In this document: piece after piece, positions 36,820-47,341 of the stretch
How the letters are laid out: the number at the start of each line of letters is the position of its first letter
Numbering within the stretch: the first letter of the stretch is position 1
NCBI GenBank assembly: GCA_026225945.1
Contig: JAMJFZ010000320.1
Coordinates: 15,957,501 to 16,021,500 of the forward strand
Source: Cricetomys ansorgei
Lineage: Eukaryota > Chordata > Mammalia > Rodentia > Nesomyidae
Reading direction: 5' to 3'
DNA: 64,000 bases
Translations under genes and position numbers: made by a program
The notes under the pieces: generated by a model
What the model was told of the DNA's origin: nothing
Database searches by the model: none
Seen by the model: the letters and a program-made list of their open reading frames with translations, nothing else

Positions 36820-38985
36820 CCTTTCCCTGCCTGGCACTTTTCAAATTTTTGTTGTCTGTTTGTTACTTTATATGTTGATGGTGATTTGGAGTCAAGGTTT
36901 ATTTTTGCCTCTGATTGTTTTTCCATTCCGTTGCTTGGATGTTGGGGAGGGACTGTCAGTGTCTACGCTACACTCTTTTTACCTCCAGGCCAACTCAGAA
37001 TGCAACAGATGCTGTGAGCCAATGGTCTGGCACTTAGAACGACTATGCTCTGGTTCTTCTATACTTTCATGGTCTCATGACGCATAACTGAGATGGCAGA
37101 AGTCTGTGTACACAGGCCAGAGCAAAGATGATGGACATATGCACACTACCTCCCCCAAGCAAATCATACCTTCTACCCAGACTGCTCCCGCCCTGTTCCT
37201 ATACAATGTCCACATCTGCTGGTGTCATATGACCTCTAGCTGGAAAAGTTTCTTCCTTAGGCCTTTTAAGTTTGTGACTTCTGCTCAATCCAAAGCTACT
37301 AAAAAATTAGAATGCTAAGGTTTAGTGTCAACTCCTGAGGATAAAATGCATGAGCTCAAGCGAAGCTGTGAATTAATCCGCTGTGACCAGCTGGCCATGT
37401 GTCATGTGCAGGATGATCTTGGGTCACACTCATAAAGATGTTTTGTATGTCAGCAGTCACATCTATTTTGATATGACGGGAAAAGTATAAATGGCATCTT
37501 GAGTCCCGGATTTCAAGGATCAATGTAGGCCCATTTAAAACTTTAATTAAAAAGTTTTAAAGATAAGTAAATTTCAGAAGCAGATACAGAATGGTAAAAT
37601 GGAAACAAAAAAAGAGTCAATTAAAAATACAAAGTAATATAAAGAAGACTCAGTACACACAGCAAAATTACACCAGTGAGACCCAAAGACCATGGCTGTA
37701 AGCCCAGGCCTCCCCACAAGTGCACCCAGCACTCCAGCATGACTGCATCAGGCCTTCCACAGAGCCTGGAAGGCCCCTGCCATCCTCACCCTGTGCCTTC
37801 CTACTTGCTAGGAACAGACCTCACCCCACCATAGCTCACAAGTTCGTCTGTCCTGGGATGATGAGATTATCCCTGCTTATGGACTACCAGACTCTACTAA
37901 AGAATCCTGTGCCAGTATTTAAGACCCTAAATGAGAATTCTACTCTATTTACATGGTTAAAATGGTCTGCCTTTATACAGACCCTAAATGTACTCTTTCA
38001 TGTAGTTCTAAAATCTCATTTTCAGTGAGGCTAAAACTCACCAGTTTCAAAAGGAGCAACATATACATCCAAACCCACCTACCACAACAAAGCCAAGGAT
38101 GGGGTAACCCCTTTCCATACTGTTCTCTTCTTTATCCTCTCGGTCCTTTATCCTTCCATCTCCACGGTCTCATGGGTGGACACAAGTAGGGTGTCTCTCC
38201 TTCTGCAGCTGTCTCCTCTTTGCTTGCTCACAGCTATGAGCAGCTGTCCCAGACTCCAGACTAAAAAGCCTCTTTGTAATCCCTGTGGGTTTACATCACT
38301 TTTTATGTTTTATATAAGGTGGGCTGTCACCCATGTCCTTTACACACAGAGATCATGTCTTCTACTTTTACACCCCGTCCCCATTTTTAGGAAAGGAGGA
38401 AGAAGAGGGAGACAGTGATGAATGGGAAGGAAGGGAGGAAGGGCGGAGCAAGCCCCACACTGCTAAGCAGCCATCTCATGGTGCTCCTAGCAATGACCAT
38501 GTTATCCATGGTGGGTGGTCTGGGTTGAGGATATTTCAGCTGGCCAGCTATTCTAGTGGTCACTTCCAAGGACCGCTGTGAACTCTGGTCCTCGAGTGCC
38601 ATGACTGCAGAAACATCCTTTTGTCTGAGGAATTGCCTTCTGGAGGAGAAAAGCCAAGCACCTTGAAAAGCAAACCAATTAGAAACCTTCATTCTGACAG
38701 CCAATCACAAAGAACAACTGGTCTTCCCAGAGAGGAAGAAGAACCAGCTATTTGATCTTCCTGAAACCAATTTCCAGGATGATGACGTGACAGTTTACTC
38801 TGAAGATGCAGGTCATACTGCAAAACACAAATACACCCTGCTTACTGTGATGGGAAACTTGATCTGACTGTCAAGTCTGGGAAGGCCAACAAGACTGTCG
38901 GCAGTAATTGAGTTCTCACTAGATTACCTGGGCAGGAGGAAGGGTAAATACCCTCCGGGCCTGGGGTTAGCAGGCCCAGGCAGTC
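36820..38985. other. Intronic sequence, no supported gene
   Basis: An AT-rich stretch lies at 37525-37640. The 38597-38860 region is open in one frame apart from one stop, but I do not recognise the protein. No repeat confidently identified. Confidence 0.35.
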
Positions 38986-38989
38986 TCTA

Positions 38990-39094
38990 AAGTTGAGCCT
39001 GCCACCAGGTAATCAGGTAGCTTGGGCTAAGTCATTTAGTGTCTCTCAAACTGCTCACTTGTTAAAAGATAAAGCTAGATGGCACCCAAGACAT
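38990..39094 (+). repeat. Possible MIR SINE
   Basis: GGGCTAAGTCATTTAGTGTC...CTCACTTGTTAAAAGATAAA resembles the MIR core. Weak. Confidence 0.45.
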
Positions 39095-39103
39095 CATTTA
39101 GAG

Positions 39104-39326
39104 CAGCAGTTCTCAACCTTCCTAACGCTGTGACCTTTAACACAGTTCCTTATGCTGTGGCGACCCCCAACCATAAAGCTATTTTTGATGCTATTTCATA
39201 ACTGTAATTTTGCTACTGTTATGAACTGTGATGCAAATATCTGATATGCATATGGTCTTAAGTGACCCTTATGAAAGGGTCCTTTGACCCCCAAAAGGGT
39301 CATGACCCACAGGTTGAGAGCCACTG
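39104..39326. mobile_element. URR1 hAT-Charlie DNA transposon, complete ends
   Basis: A 223-bp rodent element. The left end CAGCAGTTCTCAACCT and right end AGGTTGAGAGCCACTG form terminal inverted repeats (14 of 16 match). The 8-bp flanks ATTTAGAG (39096-39103) and ATTTAGAT (39327-39334) are the expected hAT target duplication with one change. Internal GCGACCCCCAACCATAAA and ATGACCCACAGG match the family. No transposase is present; it was mobilised in trans. Confidence 0.92.
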
Positions 39327-39339
39327 ATTTAGATGGAAT

Positions 39340-40310
39340 GTGGTACTATCTTTCAGAAGCAATTTTCTTAGTTTCTGCAGACCTTATGATTTTTGAGTTC
39401 TCATTAAAACAACCACTAATCATTTAGCACTGTTTCCCTTCACATGTCTATTAAAATAGAAGGTCACCTTGCAGGCTTTTGAGAATGAGTTTTGGTTAAT
39501 TATTTCCATTTTGTAAAGACAACATACCTTCTGAAGAAAAAAAACCAGTGAGATGAATATTTGGTACAATATTTTTTTTTCAGAACTGTATAGAACATCT
39601 TAGAAGTTCTTGTAAAGCCACTTCTTCCACAGTCTCTCAGCTGTTGTTTATCCTTCCTTGAACTCTGCCCTCGGACCACAGCTTTCCCATAGCCGTTTCC
39701 TTTCTGTGGTACACTTCCTCGGCCGCGTGTGACTTCTCATCAAGCCATAGTCCCTGCACAGCCCTCAAATTCAATTCTCACTCACTCGGCGACTTCCCTT
39801 GTCCACCTACAAACTTCTAACCTCTCATCTGCTATCTATTTGTGGCTGCTCTTCCCCCTCTCTGGCCCTACTTAATGCCCCTGACACTGCCAACTCCTCG
39901 CTAGCAGGGAGCCCTGTTTGTTTGCCCAGTGATGCGCCTAGGCACCAATAGCATTGCTTTGTGTCCAGCAGCCGCTCCCTTGGTGTTCCTGGATGAATGC
40001 AAAGGACGAGTCACCTCAATTACAACGTCCCCCCAGCTCCGCTCTCTACTATACAGCTGCAGTGCTGCTGCCCCCCTTCATTCATATCCTCAGCTGTTGA
40101 AAAAGGAAAAACATCTGTCAGGTACCCCGGAAGGAGACAGAAGTGAACAGCAGCAGTAGTTCTACATCAGAAGCAACTAGAAAAACATAAAGCCCATGCA
40201 AAGTTCTCCACCCCTCTCTTAACTTTATAAGAAGAGATAAATAGCACTCCTCACTATAAAAAAACAAAACATTTATTCAAAGTTCAGAATTCTCATCCAG
40301 TGTCCCTTTT
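39340..40310. other. Intronic sequence, unassigned
   Basis: Pyrimidine-rich between 39630 and 39900. Frames there are unsupported. No repeat named. Confidence 0.4.
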
Positions 40311-40314
40311 TTCC

Positions 40315-40722
40315 CTGGCTAGTTTTATGTCAACTTGACACAAGCTAAAGTAATTGGAGAGGAAAGAACCTCAATTTAAAACATGCCTCCATAAGATCAG
40401 GTTGTAGGCAGTCCTTAGGGCATTTTCTCAGTGATTGATGGGGGAGGGCCCGGCCCATTGTGGGCGGTGCTATCCCTGTACCACCTGGTCCTGGGAACTA
40501 TAAGGAAGCAGGCTGAGCAAGCCATGAGGAGCAAGCCAGTAAGCAGCACCCCTCCATGGCCTCCGCATCAGCTTCTGCCTCCGGGTTCCTGCCCTGCTTG
40601 AGTTCCTGTCCTGACTTCCTTGATGATGAGCAGTGATATGGATGTGTAAGCCAAATAACCCCTTCCTCCCCAGGCTATTTTCGGTCATTTCATCACAGCA
40701 AGAGTAACCTTAACCAAGACAC
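40315..40722 (+). mobile_element. Rodent LTR-like repeat, near complete
   Basis: CTAGTTTTATGTCAACTTGA, CATGCCTCCATAAGATCAGG, TGATTGATGGGGGAGGGCCC, AAGGAAGCAGGCTGAGCAAG, GTAAGCAGCACCCCTCCATG and GTGTAAGCCAAATAACCCCT follow a very common rodent repeat closely, making this one of the better preserved copies. The family name is uncertain. Non-coding. Confidence 0.75.
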
Positions 40723-40888
40723 TGGGTAAGTTTGATAAAATTAAATATAGTGATTTTTAAACTTTAAAAGTAGCACGTGTGATATAATTCTACTTTTCTA
40801 GACCATCTCCTGTAATCTATAACTGCATCTCCTATAATTTATAACTACAGCTCCTGACTTCCTTCTGTGAAAGTACCACCCTTTATTC

Positions 40889-40961
40889 TTATCCATTCAT
40901 CCATCTGTCCATCCACCAATCCATCCATCTGTCCATCCATCCATCTATCCATCCATCTTTT
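40889..40961. repeat. (ATCC)n microsatellite
   Basis: About 18 units of ATCC with ATCTGTCC and ACCA variants. Confidence 0.95.
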
Positions 40962-40964
40962 AAT

Positions 40965-41985
40965 GCACAGACACATGTTTCCTTAATGGTGAGTTTTGTG
41001 AGGTTTTTTTTAACTTTCAATATGGTTTAGATTCCTCTAAATGCACATGCAGAAGTTTTATGGTAAAGTCATGAGAAACTGAATGAATGAGAAGTAACAG
41101 CTGGTCTTTTAGCATTCATCCTTGAGACCACTGGGTGCTGAAAAAGATAAGCACGTTTTTATATTGCTCTAGAGAAGGAAGGAGAGTGAAACGGAGAAGC
41201 TGATGGGTCATGATCACTACACGCTGCTCAAAGTAGCAACCAGGAAAATGCCGAGTCTGGCATTTGTGCTAAGGCATTTGTTAAGAACTGTAGACACTTC
41301 TGGCCAGGCAGACAGGTTGAACTAGGTATGTAAAGGACGTGCATTTCTGTTTCTGTCTTGGTTTGTTTATCTCTAATTAAAAAAAAAGAAATTTATTCAG
41401 AATAATTACTACTTTATGATTCTGATGACCCAACCCATTCCCACCAAACATGCAGCTGCTCCCTGGGTTAGCAGAGCTGCTTTTTGGGGTAAGGAATGGG
41501 TTTTTTCTCTCATAAAAACATGGACATTATAATACAGAAGTAAAATCTAAAAAATGTAACATGAAAAATGACTTCTAATCAGAGGCACAACAGGACAGTA
41601 CTGATGACCCATAATACTTTTGGGAGGTGAAGAGAAGAATAATTTTTTTATCTTTCATAATTAGAAGAGAAAATATTAGGTGAGAGAAAATATCTGAATA
41701 AATAACATCACTATGTTCACCTTTATATTAACCATCATAAACTTATTTTTATATTATTTTGGGGAGAAGGGGCTCAGAAAGGCAAAAATGGCTATAGCCC
41801 AACAGAGCCAGTGTGAGCCTGCCTCTAATATGTCTAATTTACAGTGGCAGAATTTCTTGGTTTATAGAAATAAGTTCTTTAAAATTACATTTGAAACTTA
41901 AAGACAGTGCAGTTTGAGAGACTAAATTCCAAAGTGCCTGCCATTTCCCTAGAATTCAGAGGTGAACAACAGACATTTTTAATGC
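40965..41985. other. Intronic sequence, unassigned
   Basis: AT-rich. The frame at 41713-41901 is unsupported. No repeat named. Confidence 0.4.
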
Positions 41986-41987
41986 TG

Positions 41988-42181
41988 GTGCCCACACTGC
42001 TGGCTGGACTGAAGGCAGTGCCCACACTGCTGGACTAAAGGCAGTGCTCACACTGCTGGCTGACTGAAGGCAGTGTCTACACTGCTGGCTGGACTAAAGG
42101 CAGTGTCCACACTGCTGGTTGACTGAAGGCAGTGTCCACACTGCTGGCTGGACTGAAGGCAGTATCCATACTGCTTCTTCC
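41988..42181. repeat. 26-30 bp minisatellite, six and a half copies
   Basis: Unit about GTGCCCACACTGCTGGCTGG followed by ACTGAAGGCA. Copies start at 41988, 42018, 42044, 42073, 42103, 42132 and 42162 (the last one partial). Lengths are 30, 26, 29, 30, 29 and 30 bp, with a GG/G length change in the middle. Confidence 0.95.
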
Positions 42182-42184
42182 CAG

Positions 42185-42788
42185 ATTTGCAGAAGACATT
42201 GAAGAATCCTTTATGTGGAATTTACATCATCTGGACATATAGATCTGAGTTTTTCTCTTTTTCAAAATAGTGAAATTATATTATTTCTCATTAGTGACTA
42301 CTCTCCATTTTAAAAAAAATGTTTAAAAATCCATTTTGCCTTATTTTAATCTTCTGAATGAAATATATAAACATCTAGACTGATATCCAAACTAAAGAAA
42401 ATGAGCTGGCCCATAGACCTGGATAAGGTCTCTGCTGCCGATTTTCAGGCAATGGCAATTGGAGACCTTGTTTGAGAAACCACAACCTCACTATAAATTA
42501 TGAAGCAACACCAGCAGATTGACATTTTCCCTATTAGTCTTCATCCTCTTAAAAGAAGGGTAAGACCATGCGTAATGCTAAGAATGTCATTAACTTCAGG
42601 CACCAAAGCCCATTTCTTTGATGGAGCTCAGCTGGACTGGGTAACTCTGTAATAAGACTGTAGTGGACAGGTATGAAGGCCAGACAAATTGCCAACTCCT
42701 TCACCATGGTGATGCAACACCAATCCTAAAAGCAAAACGTTCAGTTCTCATACCAGCAGCCCCAAGAGAGAGAAAGAAGCCGGTCTCC
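42185..42788. other. Intronic sequence, unassigned
   Basis: No gene or repeat recognised. Confidence 0.4.
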
Positions 42789-42791
42789 ACC

Positions 42792-42905
42792 TCTTTTGTT
42801 CTTTCTGAGACAGGGTTTTATGTAACACAGGCCATCCTTCATCTCAGGATCCCTGCCTCAGCCTCCTGGATACTGGGTCATTAGGGTCATAGGCAGTGCC
42901 CACCC
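42792..42905 (-). repeat. B1 SINE, antisense
   Basis: CTGAGACAGGGTTTTATGTA, CCTGCCTCAGCCTCCTGGAT and AGGCAGTGCCCACCCCA follow antisense B1, with a shortened middle. Confidence 0.75.
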
Positions 42906-43136
42906 CATCTCCCAAGGCAGGCTTTTTAATGTGTTACCTTCTCAAACCTGGGAGGGTCAGTGATGCTGTGGTTGACAATCAAGTAATCTTAAAAGATTGA
43001 TGAAATGATAACAAGATTTACCTTATTTGCAGATACATGTAATCGTCTATCCTGAGGCTTTGTTTAAACAATCATGGAAGTACTGAATGTTTTCAATGTG
43101 ACTTAAGTGCAGCCCAAAGAGAAAGAGTTCAGTTTT

Positions 43137-43212
43137 TTTTTTAAGATCTATCTTGTTTATGATTATGAGGGGTTTTTTGCCTGTGTGCATGGATGTGTAT
43201 CATGCAGGTTCA
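43137..43212 (-). repeat. B3/B2 SINE tail fragment, antisense
   Basis: T-run, then GATCTATCTTGTTTATGATT and TTGCCTGTGTGCATGGATGT match the antisense 3' part of B3. The 134-codon frame at 43153-43557 starts inside it and is not a gene. Confidence 0.6.
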
Positions 43213-43620
43213 TATATTTTAACTGATTGCAAGTGGAACATGACTGTAGCCCCGAAACTGAAACAAAATAAAAAACAAACACTCGAGAGCAATCTCAGTT
43301 TCATTAACACCTGCATCTGGAATCAGGAGCAAGAAAGATCAAAGTCTTGGAGCATCCGCATTAGCCAAACAAAGCACTTCCAAACCAACGGCAAATTGTA
43401 TGTTATCTGGAGGGAAGATGATCAAAGTCTAAGTGCCCGGACACGTATCACCTTGGGAGGCATGAGGCACATGCTGCCATTGGCTAACGGCCTAGGGAAA
43501 ACGAGGCAATGTTTCTTTTGCTCACAGCTACTAACTACCCTGCACAGTGTCTGGTAGTTAGAAGCTCCTACACATATATTTTAAGATTTTAGTTTAAAAA
43601 AAAGGAAACTATTTCTGAGG

Positions 43621-43770
43621 CCATTGCAATGGAGTCAGGAGTTGCGGTCCTCGGGTCTCCCGCATCGCAACTAGACTGATGAAGCGCAGGCACGCTGCCG
43701 GCAGCTGGGCGAGGCAGACCGCAGCATCCCACCTGGCTGTGGGATTTTGTGCTTCGTGATAAGCTCGCAC
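43621..43770. promoter_or_regulatory. CpG cluster with a palindromic C/EBP-like site (candidate element)
   Basis: The perfect 12-bp palindrome CCATTGCAATGG (43621-43632) contains ATTGCAAT, a C/EBP-type core. It is followed by 11 CpG within about 130 bp (43644-43767), in surroundings that are CpG-poor. No repeat accounts for it. Function is inferred only. Confidence 0.35.
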
Positions 43771-44014
43771 TTTCCTAGGCTTTGCAGCATCTCAATTTTG
43801 CGAATAAAATGACTTCAGTGGTATTTTTATCACCGGTGGGTACTCGTCCCATTATGTGTGAAATGCAACGGCATACATTAGTCTGGCAAATTCTCACAGA
43901 GGCCCACGGTATGGCCAGGCACGTCTGAGGCGCTAAGGATAGATTGTCAAGCAAATTGAGCTGCTGATGAAAATTGTTTAGGGACTGTCTCAAGCATCCT
44001 AGGGGGGCAGATGT

Positions 44015-44960
44015 GGAGGAGAGAGGGAGGTGCCACTGAGATGCTCTTCTAAGTCAAACCTGAGACTCCACTGGAGCAGAAGCCCCCGGGCCCAGGAGAG
44101 GAAGGTCCTCGTACTTGAATGTTTTCTGGCATATGGTGAATGTTCAATATGCAATCGCTGAAATAAATCCTTTAGGGAGCTGACTAAAGAGCTGACCCTG
44201 AATGTGTATAAAAGAGTCTATCCATCAGAGCCTGCACTTCAGTAGTCAATGGACGAAATTTGGCCACATATGTGTTTTTTTTGGCCAATGCAGTTCAACT
44301 ATGGAGACAGCATTTAGGACGTGGTAGGAAGTTCCATAAAATCCTGTGTTTGTGGCTTTGCTTCTCAGTTCCCTGACGTCATTGACATGCTGGTCATCGC
44401 TCTCCCCCATGCATGCGAAAGCCCAGCTTCTGGGCTACTTCACCACCAGGGTCTCCCAAGCCCCAGGGATTTGACCTGTGTACATGCATGGCCTTCAGAA
44501 AGTAATGGGGAAAAATCCCATAAGGATTTTCAGTGAAATCTGTTCAGTGTTTGGCAGACGCTACAGAAGTACTCATGGTGAGAACACTGCACAGCTCCTC
44601 TGGGCTCAGGGTACAGTGTGTATGTAACATGCCCTAGCCCTCCATTCAGTCCCCAGCTCCTTAGCACAAAATAACTTCAAAAGGCCATTCTCTCCCAACA
44701 CAGCACCGACGAAGCATCCGTGGTCTTGTCCTAGGGAGAGAGGCTCGAGCTGTCTTTGCTTCCTCTCTTGGTTGACTTGGAGAAAGGATGAAATAGATGA
44801 AATGAGGGCTAGAATTAGAACATTTTCTTCCTTCTTGTAGCTTTTGGCCTCAAATAACATCGTTTTGCACACATGGGTTTTCAATAAACCTGGGAGCAAC
44901 AGTGTGGAAAATGTTTCAACTGTTAGATTAGTCTCAATGGTTAGTTATTGATTTAAAAAT
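44015..44960. other. Intronic sequence, unassigned
   Basis: No gene or repeat recognised. Confidence 0.4.
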
Positions 44961-44964
44961 GTGT

Positions 44965-45320
44965 TTCCTTACCCTGGATACATCTTCCTGAAAATCCAAC
45001 TGCTCCCAATCAAAACCCAGCAAATCTTAAAGACAGAAGCCGAACAGGCTGATTTTAAAGGAAATGCGAAGAACCAAATAGCCAACAGTAATTTTGAAAA
45101 AGAACAAAGTTGGGCACATTTCTCTGCCTAACTTCAAGTCTTTATACTAAAGCTATAGAATTAGGACGGTAGATGTTAGTAAAAAGATAGGCAATAATCA
45201 AAGGGATAAACTGAAGCCCAGAAGCACACAAAAATACAAACGCCATCCAGTGGAGAGGGAACGATGTTTTCAACAAATGATGCTGAAATTAAATTGGCTG
45301 TCCACATTCTTCTCCCCCCC

Positions 45321-45361
<41 letters not shown>

Positions 45362-45439
45362 AGAACTCCAACTCACTTTTCATGTTACACACAACAAACT
45401 CAAATGGAAAACCTAAAACTGCACCTTCTAAGTGAAAAC
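44965..45439 (+). repeat. Old L1 (L1M-type), segment 1 of 4
   Basis: Late ORF2 text is recognisable: AAAGAACAAAGTTGGGCACA, CTTCAAGTCTTTATACTAAA, GAAGCCCAGAAGCACACAAA, TTTTCAACAAATGATGCTGA and GGAAAACCTAAAACTGCACC. A (CA)n microsatellite (45324-45357) has grown inside it. All frames are broken. Confidence 0.8.
45324..45357. repeat. (CA)n microsatellite
   Basis: About 17 uninterrupted CA units inside the old L1. Confidence 0.95.
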
Positions 45440-45922
45440 TGTGATAGTTTGGGTGAGAACGGCCTCTATAGACTCATGTATTTAAATACTTGGTCCCAGT
45501 CTGTGGAACTGTTTGGGAAGGATTAGAAGGTGTAGCCTGGTTGGCGGCGTCACTGGGGATGGGCTTGGTAATTTCAAAAGCCCCTGCCATTCCTCCATTC
45601 CTAGTCCCCCTCTTCTCTCTTTCTCTCCCTCTCTCTCCCTCTATCCCCTTCCCACTCTCCATCCCTGTACCTCTCTGTGACTCATGCTTGTGGACCAGGA
45701 TGCGGCTCTCAGTTACCACTCCAGTGCCATGCCTGTTTGACTGTTGCCATGCTCCCCACCATGATGATCATGGACTTGCCCTCCAAAACCATGAACCCCT
45801 AATTAAATGCTTTCTTTTATAAGTTGCCTTCATCATGGTGAAAACAGCCTGACAGTTTCTTCACTATCAGTTAAATATATAACATCATGGTGTTGTTACA
45901 GCAATTGAAAAGTAACTAAGAT
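45440..45922 (+). mobile_element. Solo LTR, MaLR-like, inserted in the old L1
   Basis: Begins TGTGATAGTTTGGGTGAGAA and continues with CTATAGACTCATGTATTTAA, GGATTAGAAGGTGTAGCCTG and GCGTCACTGGGGATGGGCTT. A CT-rich part and CCATGATGATCATGGACTTG follow, and it ends AATTGAAAAGTAACTAAG. A 42-bp foreign piece (45841-45882) lies near its 3' end. Confidence 0.7.
45841..45882 (+). other. 42-bp templated insertion copied from the nearby L1
   Basis: Bounded on both sides by CATCATGGTG (45831-45840 and 45883-45892). The insert matches 47831-47871 at 39 of 41 positions and has no place in the LTR family sequence. Confidence 0.8.
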
Positions 45923-46052
45923 AAGCAGACTGCACAGGAATAATATCAAAAATGCCAGCCAAAAAACAAATTGATAAACTAAGTATTAGTCTAAATTTAG
46001 AATTTCTGTGCATTGAAAGATACTGTTAAGAGAATTAGAAGGCACATCAGAG
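45923..46052 (+). repeat. Old L1, segment 2 of 4
   Basis: Continues the L1 after the LTR: AACAAATTGATAAACTAAGT, AATTTCTGTGCATTGAAAGA, TACTGTTAAGAGAATTAGAA. Confidence 0.7.
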
Positions 46053-46142
46053 GAGCTTGAGATGCAGCTCAGCTACAGAATGCTCACCAGCACACAGGGC
46101 CTCTGCCCATCCCAAGCACCAGAGAAACAAAATAATAGCACA
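46053..46142 (+). repeat. ID-type (tRNA-derived) SINE, inserted in the old L1
   Basis: GAGATGCAGCTCAGCTACAG...GGGCCTCTGCCCATCCCAAG...CACCAGAGAAACAAAATAAT is an ID-like head with A-rich tail. L1 text continues directly after it. Confidence 0.7.
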
Positions 46143-46265
46143 AGAAAAGCCACAGACTGGGAAAAAATATTTGCAAATCATCTCTTTCTATATACACATC
46201 TTACGAAGGATTTATATACAACATGTACTAACAATTCTCAGAGCTTAGTAGAAAAACCCCATTTT
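46143..46265 (+). repeat. Old L1, segment 3 of 4
   Basis: CACAGACTGGGAAAAAATAT, TTGCAAATCATCTC and GAAGGATTTATATACAACAT match L1 ORF2. It ends in the target duplication ACCCCATTTT (46256-46265). Confidence 0.8.
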
Positions 46266-47341
46266 TATGTGTTTTATTATTTAAAAAAAATTTTTAATTG
46301 AAATAGAATTATATCATTTTCACCCTCCCTTTCCTTCCTCCAGTTCCTCAAGGTTCCCTCTCTTGAACTCCTTCCACATCTCCCTTTCTCAAGTTGATAG
46401 ACTCTTTTTCTTTTATTATATTTGTTATATGTCTACAAATAGAATTTGCTGAGCCTGTATTTTGTTGTTGGTGTGTATGTGGTTTCAGGGATGACGACTC
46501 TGCATTGGTCAACCAACAAGGGAGCTCATCCCTGGGAGAGGCAAATTCTTTTCCCAGCAGCCTGTACTTGCCTGTAGTTCTTCGTCTCGGGGTCGGTGGG
46601 ATCCTGTAAAGTTTTTCCTCTCTTATATTAGCATATGTGTTGATATTGCCATCGTTCCAGTCTTATTTATGCGGCCTTTTCTAGGAGAGACTGCTCAACA
46701 GTGGATTTCCTGGTATTCTGGCTCTCACAATCTTTTCACCCTCTCTTCCTTGACATTCCCTGAGGCACAGATGCAGGAGCTGTGATACAGATGTATCTGC
46801 TAGGGCTGAGCTCCCCATGACCCGTGGATCCCTACATTGTATCAAACTGTGGTTTTCTGTGATGGTCTCCATTTTCTGCAAAGAGAAGCTTCTTTGATGA
46901 GGGATGGCAGCTACATTTTTCTGTGGGCATAAGGGTAAGATTTAAATGCAGTCAGGAAATCTGCTGGTCTAGCTAAGTGGCAGAAGGAGATTCTTTTCTA
47001 AGATCCACAATCCTATTAACCCTGAGAATTTGGGTATGTTTTCAATATCAGGCACGATTTTCCTCCTGCCCAATGGGCCTTTCATCCAATTTGAGAGTTG
47101 TTGGCTGCCACGGACATGTGAGTGTGACTATTGCACCTTTATGTGTATCTTGCCATTCTGGTCACTGCAGTGGCTCAAAGGTGTTGGAGCTGGGTAGGAC
47201 TGTTCAGTGGTTTCCCTTCCTTGGCAGCTTGCATAGTATTTTCTGGAACCATAAAAGCTAGATTGAAAGAAAGAAGCTTTCAGGTCGGATCCAGCTTGAG
47301 TCATCTGCGTTGTGTATATCCTAAGTATACGGTGGGAAACG
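46266..47341 (-). mobile_element. Rodent L1 3' UTR (Lx/L1_Mur-like), inserted antisense in the old L1
   Basis: Antisense 3' UTR blocks: GATGACGACTCTGCATTGG, TTGCCTGTAGTTCTTCGTCT, GGCTCTCACAATCTTTTCAC, CATTCCCTGAGGCACAGATG, GTGGTTTTCTGTGATGGTCT, CAAAGAGAAGCTTCTTTGAT. The poly-A end is the T/A-rich low-coordinate side. ACCCCATTTT flanks it exactly at 46256-46265 and 47342-47351. A 5'-truncated copy of 1.08 kb with no ORF. Confidence 0.8.

Noticed and set aside
38597..38860. Nearly open frame (one stop, then a shift) suggesting a processed pseudogene
   Set aside because: I do not recognise the protein, no poly-A tail or target duplication is visible, and one stop in about 90 codons is not rare enough. 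A translated search could revive it.
43153..43557. 134-codon frame on the plus strand
   Set aside because: It starts inside an antisense B3 tail, has no recognisable domain and lies in the Cradd intron on the opposite strand.
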